From Gymnopus androsaceus JB14 (Eukaryota > Basidiomycota > Agaricomycetes > Agaricales > Omphalotaceae), in contig ML769488.1 in the NCBI GenBank assembly GCA_009733575.1, positions 124,001 through 188,000 on the forward strand: a DNA stretch of 64,000 nucleotides, in the 5' to 3' direction. The position numbers and the translations under genes were made by a program. Below are positions 36,281 to 48,491 of this stretch, one piece after another; the stretch's first letter is position 1, and every line of letters starts with the position of its first letter. The notes under the pieces were generated by a model. The model ran no database searches. It saw only the letters and a program-made list of their open reading frames with translations, and was not told where the DNA came from.

Positions 36281-39200
36281 TCAGTACTGCACCCTTTTTC
36301 TAACGCGTGCTGGATAAGGGTTGTGAGGGTTGAAATTCCCTTTTTGAGGTGATGGATTTGTGTCAGTCATTGGTGACTGCCTACTTGTTGCGTTTGGAGT
36401 GCTTTCATTGCGGACCTCCAAGTTTTCCCATTCCTGAGTCTCCTCGAAATCAATTGCTTCCATTTCCGTAAGTTCCTCTTCGGTGGCATGGGGCTTAGTT
36501 GGGTGATCTAGTTGGAATTTACGGATCTTCTCTACTGATCCAATAAGATTAATTAATGGCTCCCAACTATCTTCTTCAGGTCCATAAGTCTTCCATTCGC
36601 ACTAGAAACTGCAGGGATTTGTATCGTCCAAATACCCTAGAATTTACAATTTCTTCCACTTCGTATACATTCTCACCCTCTAACTCTACAGGAGGTGCTT
36701 CTGGGATCTCGTGTCCAGGTACATCATCATCAGGATGTAAATGTAGTAAGTTCACATGAAATACATTGTGAATTTGATTTAAACTTCTTGGCAGTTTAAG
36801 TCGATATGCATGAGATGAAATTTTCTGGGTGATTTCAAATGGTCCCAACCTCTTCCAATCAAGCTTTTTCATTTTTCGCTTGGTGTGAAGATTCTCCGTA
36901 CTCAACCAGACTTTGTCGCCTATTTCCCAATTTGGCGTTTCTCTTCGATTCCTATTGAATTGCCGTTGGGAGGTGTCATTAGTAAGCCGGATTTGATCTT
37001 TAAGATATTCGTGTAATGATCTCATATCGGCTGCTGCTAATTGGGCGGCATGACTTGGAAGTAAGTCAAAGGAAATAGTTAATCGGGGATGGTATCCCTT
37101 GTTTGCAAAAAATGGTGAAACACCTGTTGTTGCACTTGGTGTATTGTTATATACGAACTCGGCTAACGGTAAAATATTGTCCCAATTATTCTGGTCATAG
37201 TTAGTGAACATTCTGAGATATTGCTCTAGAGATTGATTGGTCCGCTCTGTTTGTCCGTCAGTCTCTGGGTGATATGCTGTTGATAAATTTGATTGAATGT
37301 CAAGGGCTTGGCAGAGCGATTGCCAAAATTCAGATGCAAATGTGGTCCCTCTATCTGACACAATGTCCACTGGTAGACCATGTTTTGAAAAAACATATTT
37401 TACAAATTGCTTTGCCAATGTTGGTGCCTTGTCTTCTATATTACAAGAGATGAAAATGGCTTGTTTGGTCAGCCGGCATACAACCACCATTATGGCATCA
37501 AACCCATTTGACTTTGGTAGTCCAATAATATGGTCCACGGATATTGAACTCCATGGCCTTTCCCCAATGGGCAGTGGTTTTAATAATCCAAAAGGCTTCT
37601 TTCGAATGGTTTTGGCTCTTATACAAATATGGCAATTTCTGACATATCGCTCGATATATTTTTTCATTCCATGCCAGAAGTAAGCCCGTGAAATTAATTG
37701 TAGCGTTTTCCTAATTCCTGGGTGTCCACGAAGTTTGTGGTCGTGGTACTGCTTTAAAATTTCAAGTCGCAGGTCATCGTGGTCAGGTACGTATATCCTC
37801 CCCCCCCTCAAGATCAGGCCATCTGTCCATTCAAAGGGAGTGTCTGCACCCTCCTCTATATCCCCCTTGACTGCAGTTGTAAATTTACTATCGGGGGCCC
37901 GGCGTATGCGGGCTAACAGCAGCTCATCATTAATCAGTATGGATTGTAGGAGCTGTTCTGGCTGCAACAATGCCTTCAAGTTGGATGCATTGGCAATAGC
38001 TTGCTGTTCCTTTTTTGGGTATACATCAGATCGTCGAGTCAAAGCGTCCGGTTTCCCACCAAGTCTGCCAGGGTGGTAATTGATTATAAAATCAAACCCA
38101 GAAAGGAATTCAGACCATCGCGCCTGACAACGACTGAGTTGTTTAGTAGTTGTAAAAAATTGCAAATTATTATGGTCAGTGTACACCTGGATGGTGTATG
38201 TTGACCCTTCAAGATAAGCACGCCACTGTTTGAATGATTCGACAATAGCAAGCATTTCTTTATCATAGATGTCATAATTTAGTTCAGCACTGATCATCGA
38301 TCGTGCAAAAAAGGCAACAGGGTGAATTTCACCTGTCTCCGGGTGAGGTTGTGAAATGATCGCAGCAATTGCATAGTCAGATGCGTCTGACTCAACAATG
38401 ATCGGTAGTATAGGATCAAAGTGGCGTAAAATAGGAGCATTTGCGAATGCTGCTTTTAGTAAGTCAAATACAGATTGGCACTCTTCTGTCCAGTGCCAGA
38501 GGTTATTTTTTCCTGTTAACCGTGTCAGGGGCTTCACTATGCCTGAGTAATTATCAATAAAGCGTCGATAGAAATTTGCAAATCCCAAAAAGGATTGCAG
38601 CTCCTTCAGATTTCGTGGCTTTGGCCAATCAAGAATTGTTTGAACCTTCTTGGGGTCCATTGTCACACCATCAGGTGTTATTATAACACCCAGATACTCA
38701 GTCGAGTGAGTATGGAATTCGCATTTCTCAGGCTTTGCATGGAGGTTATTTTCTTGCAAGCGGGTCAGCACCTTTCGTACATGTTCATGATGCTGCTCTT
38801 CTGATTCTGAGAAGATCAGTATATCATCAAGATATACTATTACAAATATATCCACCATATCATGAAATAAGTCATTCATGAAATGCTGGAACACAGAAGG
38901 GGCATTGGTGAGGCCAAATGGCATGACCAGATATTCAAATGAACCATATCTTGTTCTGAATGCTGTCTTCCATTCATGCCCTTCAGCAATGCGGACATTG
39001 TAGTATCCATCCCGCAAATCTATTTTTGAATATATTTTAGCTCCTCGAAGTTGGTCTATCAAATTCCCAATGAGGGGCAGGGGATATCTATCTTTGCGAG
39101 TCAATTTGTTCAGGGCCCTATAATCCACACAGAGGCGTAATCCCCCTCCTTTCTTCTTTGCAAACAATACAGGTGCTCCAACAGGTGAATTTGATGACTG

Positions 39201-40127
39201 TATAAATCCCTTTGACAACATGTCATCAATGTATGTTTTCAGAGCCTTCAATTCCACTTCTGACATATTGTATAATTTCCCTATTGGGGGTAACTGATTA
39301 TTTTCAGTCTCAATTTTGATATCATATGGCCTATGCTCTGCTAATTTCAGAGCTTCCCCAGCTGAAAAGACTTTTACAAAGCCATGATATTCCTCTGGCA
39401 CATGCTTTCTCATGGCCTCATGAGTATCATCCTTTGTCCCTACCCCTGAGATACTAGGTTCCCTGGGAGGTTCATTAGGACCCACACATGACTGCAAGAG
39501 TACTTCCTCCAAAGCTCCTGGGTGTTCTTGAAAAGGTTGTATGTAAATTAAGAATAGCTCACAGCCCTCTTTTATCAAGTTATAGAAGGGTTGTGCAGCT
39601 AGGATTGAGATATTGGTTTCCTCAAAGTCTACCCAGTTCCTCCCTTTGAGGTGCTGCTGGTATTCCTTCTCAGGAATTAATACAGGCCCAGTTAAGGGTA
39701 GAGTTGGTAACTTGTTCTCTTCCTCTGCAACTTCCTCAACAGAAACTACATGCTGTAGTGATTTGCTCTGATGGTATTGTGATGAATCCTCTGCCCATGT
39801 GGCCATTAGTGGGATACCATTTTCAAATGAAAATGTAAGGTCTTTCCAATTTATGGTTGGGTTATACTTTTTCAACCATGGTAAACCTAGTACAAGTTGT
39901 GCAGATGAGTGCAGCTTAGTCAGGAGGAAGGTTTCCTCATGAGTTGTGTTGTCTTGGAAAAATATGGGTGCTTTAAGTGCCTGGGTGATTTGCCCAGCAG
40001 ATGATGCACTACCATCAAATAATGTCAATGGTATGGGTCTGTGCAGATGATATATATATTTTGGGAATAGCCTAGCTAATTGCTGGTCTATAAAATTTCT
40101 GGATGCCCCAGAATCAATTAATGTCAA
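36281..40127 (-). CDS. pol: Ty3/gypsy pol: protease, reverse transcriptase, RNase H, integrase, chromodomain
   Basis: Open for 1183 codons from about 40127 (a TTG; no ATG, so expressed from gag). Aspartic protease DSGA at residues 5-8. RT includes VDYRALNKLTRKDRYPLPL, the catalytic YLDD at 432-435 and MPFGLTNAPSVFQ. RNase H has VESDASDYAIAAI, DKEMLAI and YTDHNNL. Integrase has the H/H/C/C zinc region ending NCHICIRAK, then SVDHIIGLPKS, VSDRGTTFASEFW and YHPETDGQTERTNQ (D, D, E core). The C-terminus starts a chromodomain, YEVEEIVNSRVFGRYKSLQF. At about 36598 a one-base shift moves the rest (EWKTYGPEEDSWEPL) to another frame that runs on to 36281. Chromodomains steer integration to marked chromatin. 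Apart from that shift pol is intact. Confidence 0.95.
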
Positions 40128-40282
40128 GAGGGGTTCAGATGAGGGATTTATTAAGTGAGTTTCAGTGATAAAAGCATTTTTTGATGTGGAGGGTATAATA
40201 GCTGAGCTGGAGTTCAGTGTTGAGCATAATGTGTATTCCGAGGGATTTGGTACTTGATTCAGTCCTCAGCCTGAATCTCCCA

Positions 40283-43200
40283 TCAGTTTCCCTGTTGAGT
40301 TTGTAACTCCAACTGTTCCAATTCAAGGATGAGTGAGATATCCTCATCATTATCAATCATTGTGAAAGCTGCTTTGGCTTCAATTGATTCATCATTATCA
40401 ATTGATCCATTACAGCAAGTGCATTCTTCATCACAGTCCTCACAGGAGCAGAGATCTATTGATGCTCCCCGGAGTGATGCACCTTTGCTTTTGTCATGGT
40501 CTCGTCCATAATGTCCAGGTTTCCCACACCGGATACATAATCCCTCTCTCATTCTACGATTTCTCTCTTCCTTGGATATTGGTAATTGATCCTGCTGAGG
40601 GTCAACAGGGTCTACTTCTGCAAGCTTTGCTTGGGCTCTTGGTGCATTGGGATTACGGTTGACATTATTGTATCTGTTATACCGGTTATTGTAATTATTT
40701 TGAGTTTGTGGTCCTGGTCCTGCTGCTGCTGGAGTGGATTCGGTGGAGTTTTTGTTTGCTTCTCCTCCTGTATTGGCATACCGTGTGTATGGAGTGGACA
40801 ATCCAGCTTCCTCAAATGCCTCACGTGCTCCATCAAGATCCAGTAACCTGTCAACAACATCATCATATCCTTCAGGAATCCATCCCACATTAGTGAGACA
40901 GATTTCTGAGATCTCTACGGATTTGCTTAAGTAATCGGAAGCGCAATGCCTGCTCGTTATATTCTGCTTTAAGCGAGGCATCATCAAATCGGACTAGGAA
41001 GTCTGCAAATGACTCTCCAGTCTTTTGAATAACATTGTCAAGAGCAGCTTGTGATGCTAACTGCTCATCATGAAGTCCAAACATTTTGCCAAATAGTTGT
41101 AAAAATGCCTCCCACTCATGTAAGGCTGGTAGGTAAGCTCCTACACCTAAACCAATTTCCTTATCCACCATATTTTGGTAATATCTTGATGCTGCTCCAG
41201 TAAGCCAGGAGGAGGCATATTGGACCTTAGACTCAGTAGTGGAGTAAATAGTAGGTTTTGCTGTGAACATCCGGTAGCAATCAGATACAAATGTTCTCCA
41301 AAGACGTCGATTTGTTCCGTCAAAATGATCAGGTTTTCGAATTTCCAGTTTGGATTCACGTGCTATGGCTTCTCATTCCATCCTTCCTGCATCTGCATTT
41401 CCATTTCCATTTCCTCCTGTTGGTCCTGTAGGCCCTGGAAGGGCCAGGTGGTCCTGGTGGTTCAGGGTAACCCATGTTTCCCTGTGGCCCTGGGGGTCCA
41501 AATGGTCCAGGTGGCCCAGGTGGCCCAGGTGGTCCTGGAGGTCCTCCTCCCCTTTGGTGATTTTCTCCCTGAGAGTTGTTTGAGTGATTGGAATTCCTGG
41601 ATGGTGGAAGAGATGGAGGTGGTGGAGGGGGAGGCAGTTCAAAATTTTCATAATCACCATTTTGATCTGTTCCCTCTAATCTTGAATTTGCAGAATGGAA
41701 AGATTCTTCATCATCCACCTGGTTGGTGTCATCAACTCCAATAGGGATTTGATAAAAACCTGATGCAAGGTTCAATGGGTTAGTGCCTTCCTTCCACTTA
41801 CCTTTGGCTTCCATGTTATTGTGCCTAATATTATTTATAGAGTTGTCCATAATGTTGTTATTTGAGATATGTGGAGGTACATCTCTGATCAAATTGGAGT
41901 TTTGTCTGGAGGCTAGAGTGCTATTGTTCTGAGGGGAAATATTAATTGCCCCATATGGCACATGTGACTGATTGGAATTAAATGGTAATTCCGTTCTTTC
42001 TTTCTCATGTTCTGGATGAAGGGAGATTGAGTTTAATTCTGTTTCCCTTCTACTCTCCTCCTCAGTTACTTCCACAATCTCAGAAAGATTGCTTGTGCAG
42101 GGTAACTGTGCTCTGGGTCCCTGTGGGCGGAGAAATGGCCTTTGCTCTCTTGCTCGTTGGAGCATGGCTCCTGGTTGTCGTGAATTTGGTCCTGTCACAG
42201 GAACAAATTGGGGTACTACCTGTGTGTGAGGTGATGGCCTAGGAGTGTCATTCCTAGTGTTCGTAGCTGTTAATGTATCCCAATTGTAATGATCTCCTAA
42301 CTGGCTAGGGTTTCAAAGTACAATGCAATGCAATTTATTTGGTCTAAATCCAATAAATCATGAATTGTACTGGTACAAGATTTCTTGAAAACTAGTTAAA
42401 CTATGGACTTGTACTGATTGTACTGATACAACCAGTGCAATACAATGCAATTTATGAGTTTAAATCAGTTCAGATTCAAATTGGTTCATATCAGTATAAA
42501 CTGACATGAACTGATCATTTATATACTGTTTGCTACCAAATATGTAACGTTTTACAACATCCATGTTATAGGAAGTTCTCATAAACTATTGAAAGTACAT
42601 CTTAATCAAGATTGGAGTAATAAATGACACTGTAAGCTTGTTTAGTAGGTGTAATACAATGTTTGCACTAGTATAACCTGCTGTAAATGTGTACTGATTT
42701 AAACTGATTCAAAGCAGTTTAAGCAATTTTCACATTTTGAATAAACTGTAAACCTGTACTGATTTAAACTGTGTATCAGTACAAGCTTCAGTGATACATT
42801 TTGCAGTACAATACAATACAATTTATGATTTATTTGCAGTTTAATAAATTGTACTTCAAAACCCTATAACTGGCAACGGTTATATTCTGCAAGAATTTGA
42901 GGTTGCAGAGTGGGATCATATGCATTTGTTGCTGTAATGTAATTGATATCAGCATCTGTTAAAGAAGCTAAATCTATTGGAGGTAAATCTCTAGGTTGAT
43001 TCATGTGTGTTTGCAAATCAGGTTCTGAAGGAATTGTACTCCTCCCTTGGTCCACTTGTTGTTGGAGAGGTGTATTATTCCCCAAAAATGGGTTGGATCC
43101 TGAACTTTGAATGGATTCAACCACTGATTGCCTCCGAATAGACCCCATGGGCTATTTTGTGTAGATTGCAATTCTTCTCTAAGCAGCCCTTCTATAATTG

Positions 43201-44527
43201 TTCTTTGCTCCTGAATACTTAATTGGTCTATAGTTTCCCTTGCTTGATCAGGTGCCTGGTCAATTAATGAATTATGATTCTCATCAGATCTATGGGAGGA
43301 ACCACTGCTTGGGGGCTCCTGTATTAGTCAATATCGTCTGTATGGTAATCCTAACCTAATCTGTTCAGCTGTGCTAACATTGCCTGGATTTAAATCAGCA
43401 TCAGGATAGAGTGCATATACTCCATCCTGATTTACTGCCTGTCTGAGAGCATCAAATTCCTGCAATAAATTGGGATCTTGCAACCTTTGTACAAGGTATG
43501 CAGGCATATTGTTAAAATTTAGTCTATCCAGACCCCTTACTAATTGTATAGCGGTCTGGGGACTACTGGGGTATGTGGTATTCAATCCCATAGATTCAAC
43601 AAAAATCATTGCCCATTCTGCCATGGCATTTACAGCTTGTCAATTTTGCTGTTCTCTATACACATTCCATTGCACTCGGGAAGCAGCATTTTGTTCAAAT
43701 ACATCTGCCATATTATGAGTTCTGTCATTTACAATATTTTGGATGCTATTAAGGATGTGATTATTTTGTGGATGAGGGGTTGATTCAATTCCCATGCTAG
43801 ATGCAGGACGGTTTACATCAGGGGAATTGGGATTGAAATGCACCCGGCTTGATAATCCTCGAGTATGAGCAGGCATTGACTGTACTGAATAGGTACTGTC
43901 ATGGCTTGACCATCGGGACCCCAAATGTCCATTTTGGACATTATTCCATCTACGTGACCTACCTCTATTACTGGGAGTGTTAGTCCATGACGCAGAACGA
44001 TTTGGTTGTCCAGCATCTCTCCGTATTGAGTCTGTCCATGAATTTATTGGTCCACTAAATTCAGGTAGCTGATTATTATTAGCTTGTTGCAATTCATTTG
44101 CTAATGTGCCACCCATTGCGTGGATTTGGTAGTTCTGGCACTTGTGGTGTATTAAATGGTTGTCCGTTATCAGCCACTACTCGTGGTTGAGTATTAGGAG
44201 GAGTGGGCAATCCTCGGGCTGGAGTCTGCTCAACATTCCTGTTAGTAGAGTTTCCTCCCACGGTTTGGTCATTTGCTGCGACAATCCAGAGCAGATGATG
44301 GGCAATGTAGCGATAATAATGATGACAATACTGTGAGATGACTACTAAGAGTCCGATTCCACCCCCCCACTTTTCAAGAGCCCCATTTGCACTTGATGTG
44401 TAGTATTAATGGCTGCATGCATCATATGTGTGAATGTCCTCGAATGTGTGAGTTGACAGCTAGGGGAAGGACTGGTCTTTGCAAATAGAGCCTGAACCTC
44501 AGCGTGGAGGCTTTTCAATTGTTGCAT
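40283..44527 (-). pseudogene. gag: Ty3/gypsy gag, broken
   Basis: Structural protein region. Probable start MQQLKSLHAEVQALFAK at 44527, 20 bases inside the LTR, then a shift at a G7 run. Asn/Pro-rich segments follow (44116-43640, 43624-43328, 43148-42867) with a TGA near 43326. The hAT MITE (42306-42866) splits the frame, which resumes as [20 protein letters not shown]. From 42198 it is Pro/Gln-rich with a collagen-like [20 protein letters not shown] tract (about 41530-41460). The capsid-like domain (about 41350-40890) has YASSWLTGAASRYYQNMV and FADFLVRFDDASLKAEYNEQ. The last segment (40987-40283) ends with a zinc knuckle CIRCGKPGHYGRDH, in which the last ligand is His rather than Cys, and an acidic tail. 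Several frame changes make it non-functional. Confidence 0.8.
42306..42866. mobile_element. hAT-type MITE inside gag, 561 bp
   Basis: Perfect 8-bp target duplication TAACTGGC at 42298-42305 and 42867-42874. Terminal inverted repeats TAGGGTTTCAAAGTACAAT and TAGGGTTTTGAAGTACAAT. The AT-rich interior repeats words such as CAATACAATGCAATTTAT and TGTACTGATTTAAACTG. No ORF. Removing it with one duplication restores the gag frame across the junction (YNRCQL to GDHYNW). The 8-bp duplication and short TIRs point to hAT. Confidence 0.9.
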
Positions 44528-44547
44528 ATGATTGCTGAGAGGTATAT

Positions 44548-45959
44548 TGTTAGAACCGTGCTGGTTTAGAATACTAGTTACTATAAGTAGTACTTATGGT
44601 AGTTGAAATAAATGTATTGGATTGCCTATTCAGTTAATAGACAATGTCGAGGGTGTACCGTCATGTGCAGACCTCAAATGGTAATGTTATTGAGCTTATA
44701 TAGAGCTCAGAGATTAGCTAATAAGTGGTTATTATTGTAATGGATACAACAATGGTGAATATATGCGCCTATATGCGGTTGCAAAGAGTATGATTGGCGT
44801 TAACGGAATGTATTGTTGAGTTTCGGTCACGTGCCGAGGTGTTTAACGCGTTGAAATGGCTTACACGCGTTGGTACACATTGTTGATGGTAAATCAAAGA
44901 GTTACCAACAGTATTAGCAGTTAAAAGTATTTGGGAATATAAATGGGTCACGAGTATGAGTACCGGGAGGTTAGCGATGGTGTAAGAAATGGTACTACGG
45001 ACAAAAGGGGACGTCGGGATGACGTCCTTAATGGGCCTTATTCACGAGGCCGGATTAGTATGTAACTAATCTTGTTAGGTACGTTAATTACGGGTTGCCG
45101 TAATTACGTGATGTGTTTAATGGGTTCATGACGAGGTGGTTAGTCGTTGATTAGTGGTATTGAGGACAAGGGATCATTTGTAGATGGCTTGGGGGCAACA
45201 TTGAGGGTAATGATAAGCAGAGGAGTCATTGGGACGACGTTCAAGTCCAACGGTATTGAGTGGTTTGGATTAGTGGTTGGTTGACGTCGTTAGGTACGTT
45301 AATTACGTGTTGCCATAATTATATTGTATACTAACGGTTAACGACAAGACGATTGGTCGTCTACTAGTCGTACTGAGGACAATGAGTCGTCTGGAGGTTG
45401 CTTGAGAGCAATGTCAAAGATATCTGGAAGCAAAGGAGTTGTCCAGATGATGTCCAAATCTAACGGTGTAAACCGAGTTAGATTAGTGTTACAAAAATTA
45501 GTAATTAGGCACGTTGATCGCGGGACGCGATCAAGATCGGATTTAATGGATCAATGAGTTATATTGATCAACGTCAAAGCGTAGTTACGGAGCATCGAGG
45601 ACGCTCTACGTGTAAGTAAACGGAATTTATCGAGAAAGACGAGATACGTAGCAAGACGGTAAGTAAGCAAAAATAGTAGAACTGGGGTCAGAGAGCCCAG
45701 TGCCTGCTGCTTTTATTAATTACGGTATGTAGTTACGGTATATTTGAGAATGTTCCTAGTTCGAGAACGTTCCGTTAGCCTTAGTTACGGCTAAACGGCA
45801 CAGGTAATTATGGTATCGATGTGTCGTAATAGTGTTTTGACACATTGTACTGGTACTTTGACGTGTTATAGAGCGTTTTGTGGACTATCCACACATTAGT
45901 AAGTGTAGTAAGTGTAGTATAGTATAGAATGGGAAAAACAATGGGGCCAGGTCATAACA
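44548..45959 (-). repeat. 5' LTR of the gypsy element, 1412 bp
   Basis: Minus strand begins TGTTATGACC and ends CACGGTTCTAACA. It pairs with 33006-34434. The bases just inside it (ATATACCTCTCAGC) do not contain the TGG of a usual tRNA 3'-end primer site, so the priming mode is not evident. Confidence 0.93.
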
Positions 45960-46635
45960 TATATTAGGAATGGGACATGAATGTAGACCATTTGAAGCTG
46001 CACCAGATAGACCTTCTGCTCTCATTCTCAGTGCATTCAATTTTACTACCTTCAGTGTCCTCTTGGGTTAGTCAACGCAGTCAATTGATTTGTTCCCTAT
46101 TTCTGAGCTGATATGAGTATATTCAACTCGTATGAGAGAAAAGACATACCAATGATAGTGGCACAGGCTTTTCTGACAATTGGCCTCTTGTTTAGCAGCC
46201 AATGTGCAATGAATACGAGGTCGGCCCATGAGCGTGGTGTGTAAGACCTGAAGCATTTGCCACACTTGGATTTGTCATGTCAACAGTCAAATAGCAACAT
46301 ACGCTTGCTGTCCAGGCAGCCAGTCTGGTGACAAGAATATCCATGGGGCATGTGGTATTTTGTATCCGCTGCACGGACATAGGTACGTCCGAGCCTGAAA
46401 CAGCCACTTAGACATGATTGATGCTTTTTCCAGGAGTAGCTGTCCTTACCAAAATTCTTGTGTCCTTCCTCACCTTTGAATTATGGGGATATCTTGGTCG
46501 TGTTCAGTGTCCAGTACTGCTTTCTGGCCGTTTACAGTAGGACCTGTGGAAAATGGTTTTATTTGGGATTTATAGAGATGTCGCAATGGTAATGAGAGAT
46601 ACAAGTGGTGCAGATGGGTATCAATAGTCAAGCAT
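45960..46635. other. Flank of the gypsy element, nothing identified
   Basis: Starts TATATTAGG after the LTR. Short ORFs on both strands. Probably part of the plus-strand repeat-associated cluster into which the gypsy element inserted. Confidence 0.35.
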
Positions 46636-47350
46636 ATGTTGGAACTGCATTGGTATCAAATGCCTATAGAAGAGCTTGTTTCATTGATGAGGGAATCAAA
46701 ATCAATTGCCCCTTGCCCAATGAGCAATTCCGTACCCAACGCTCCTCAAACTGTCATGCCTGCTGGGACAGTGAATCTTGGAAATAGCTCTGGCAATGGA
46801 TCCAGCTTCGGTGCATGGGGATTGGGTGAGGGGGGTTGGGGAAACCACAGCTGGATGAATGAAAATGATAGTGGTTGGGGAGTCTTGCCTCTGCATGCTA
46901 CCTGGGGCTCTCTGCCACGGGAAAGACCTGAAGAGACGACAATGGTGGCAAACCTCCAAGAAGACTTTGCTTTGTTGAGTAGCAATCACCTTGATGAGGT
47001 CTGGACTTGCACCTGGGCATGCGTTCAGCGTACATGATTGTTATATGTCTGAGGTACAAAACTGACCATCTCTTGCAGTCTTCCACTACAGTGAACATGC
47101 TAGAGAGAATGGGGGAAGACTGCCCAGCTTCTCAAAAACACAGATGCAATGTCACCAAGTCGAGTTAGCAGAGGAGCTGGTCAAGCAGTATGCGGAAGAG
47201 GATGAGGCGGAGGCAGAAATAGTGGAGTTCAAGCAAAAGATAAAGGCAGCTTTGCGTCAACAGAAGGCTGCCCAAAATGCTATTAATTCTTTGGAAACAA
47301 CAGTGAAGATTCTGAATGAGCTGGAGGTTATAGGGAATGCATACTGGTAG
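46636..47350 (+). CDS. Repeat-associated coiled-coil protein, two exons
   Basis: ATG 46636 (MLELHWYQMPIEELVSLMRE), then a Gly/Trp/Asn-rich stretch (SSFGAWGLGEGGWGNHSW). An intron with GTACAT donor near 47030 and TTGCAG acceptor near 47080 joins in frame to LFHYSEHARENGGRLPSFSK and a coiled coil of about 60 residues (ELAEELVKQYAEEDEAEAEI; ALRQQKAAQNAINSLETTVK), ending 47350. No catalytic motif. The layout resembles the gene at 29860-30378. It lies upstream of KDZ-like transposase remnants on the same strand and may be cargo or an accessory ORF of that element; that link is inference. Confidence 0.5.
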
Positions 47351-47662
47351 TGAGTAGTATCCATTCTGGCAATATGAAAATTAGGAATACATCATGATAA
47401 CAAATTAGATATGGCTTAAGAGTTGTCTTTGATTTGCATGCGAGTCTAGTGGCTGACATTGAATCTGCAAAGATAGTTTTTTTCCATTATCTAATCACAT
47501 GGGTGCTTAGAATCAGGATGATCTGCAATCTGTGATGGCCAGGGTCATTTGTTTTCTCTTTTCTTCTCATTCGTAGTTGTCCCTCAGCTCCTCTCCTTAA
47601 TTTCCCTTTAATGTCTGCAAGGAAACCTGCAAAATGCCCTCGTACCAATAGAATAATTCACA

Positions 47663-48331
47663 ATGCTGTACCTTTGGGTGCCAACAAACACAACAGGGAC
47701 GGCTTCTTTCAACTCTCTTCTAGAGAAGTTGGTATCAACAGTCAAGGCAATACCCAAATGGTTGCCCTCTTGCCACAAAAACAAAGCACTGCGTGGAGCA
47801 CACGCAAAGCCTGGGAGCCTGAACTCTGTGAAGACTATGGGGCCCAGGACTTATTGGGACACCCTAGAGGTTCACTTCGGCTTCCACAATTGGGAGAAAT
47901 ACCGGACAATGGGTACGTGTTAGCAGTGTGTTGATATGATATTAGCATTGGCATTGTACATTGTAATAGGTGCTACCCTCTGGAAACACTATGTTGATGC
48001 AGTGAAAGATTGAAACAGGCAGGAGGATGCCCATAACAGATTTATGGCAGGTCTGAAGACATCACAGATTAATGAGTGGGAAACTGTGTGTTGTCAATGG
48101 GAGGAGGCAGAGCATCCAAGAGAGGATGAGACTTTGGTGAACCCTTTTGCTGTTAGTGATGAGTGTGAGTTAGTTTTCATTTTGGTCAAGTTGTAATGAA
48201 GATGTTTTAACAACTCCTTAGTTCTTACTCAGGCAGAGGTTGAAGCGGAACTCACAGCTGCAGATGCAGAGGCTTTGGAGGCCAAGGGCCAAAAGCCCAA
48301 GGTCTTGTGCTCCAGCAGTGCCGTACTTTAA
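47663..48331 (+). pseudogene. Repeat-associated gene, three exons, with in-frame stop
   Basis: Begins at or before ATG 47663 (MLYLWVPTNTTGTASFNSLL) with HAKPGSLNSVKTMGPRTYWD and VHFGFHNWEKYRTM. An intron (donor GTACGT about 47912, acceptor TAATAG about 47970) leads to ATLWKHYVDAVKD, a TGA, then RFMAGLKTSQINEWETVCCQ and EDETLVNPFAVSDEC. A second intron (GTGAGT to CTTAG, about 48164-48221) leads to LTQAQ-like VEAELTAADAEALEAKGQKP, ending TAA 48331. The middle block is a pattern I associate with plant- and fungus-type transposon accessory proteins, without known activity. The TGA indicates decay unless read through. Confidence 0.5.
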
Positions 48332-48491
48332 ATGGATGTTTGTTGCAACTTTTTGTATTTCTTCATTTCCAGACGTAGCTTTTCCCTGAGTGTGCTTCAG
48401 TAACCAATCACCATAATAAAGCAATGCAACATACTGAGCTTCTTCCAAATCCAATGCTATACTGATCAAGCCAACAGGTCCAGTCTGATGC

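Larger units (their letters stand above)
33006..45959 (-). mobile_element. Ty3/gypsy (chromovirus-type) LTR retrotransposon, about 13 kb
   Basis: Order on the minus strand: 5' LTR (45959-44548), gag (44527-40283, broken), pol (from about 40127 to 36281; protease, RT, RNase H, integrase, chromodomain), an antisense gene (34771-36219 on plus), polypurine tract, 3' LTR (34434-33006). LTRs start TGTTA and end TAACA. Both outer flanks read TATAT, a possible 5-bp target duplication, but the left flank belongs to a duplicated internal fragment. A hAT MITE interrupts gag. The total is long for Ty3 elements because of 1.4-kb LTRs and the extra antisense gene. Frameshifts and stops in gag and one in pol mean this copy cannot move on its own. 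Confidence 0.93.

Noticed and set aside
41373..41660. Asp/His/Leu-rich ORF in the gag region
   Set aside because: Second-frame shadow of the collagen-like gag tract.
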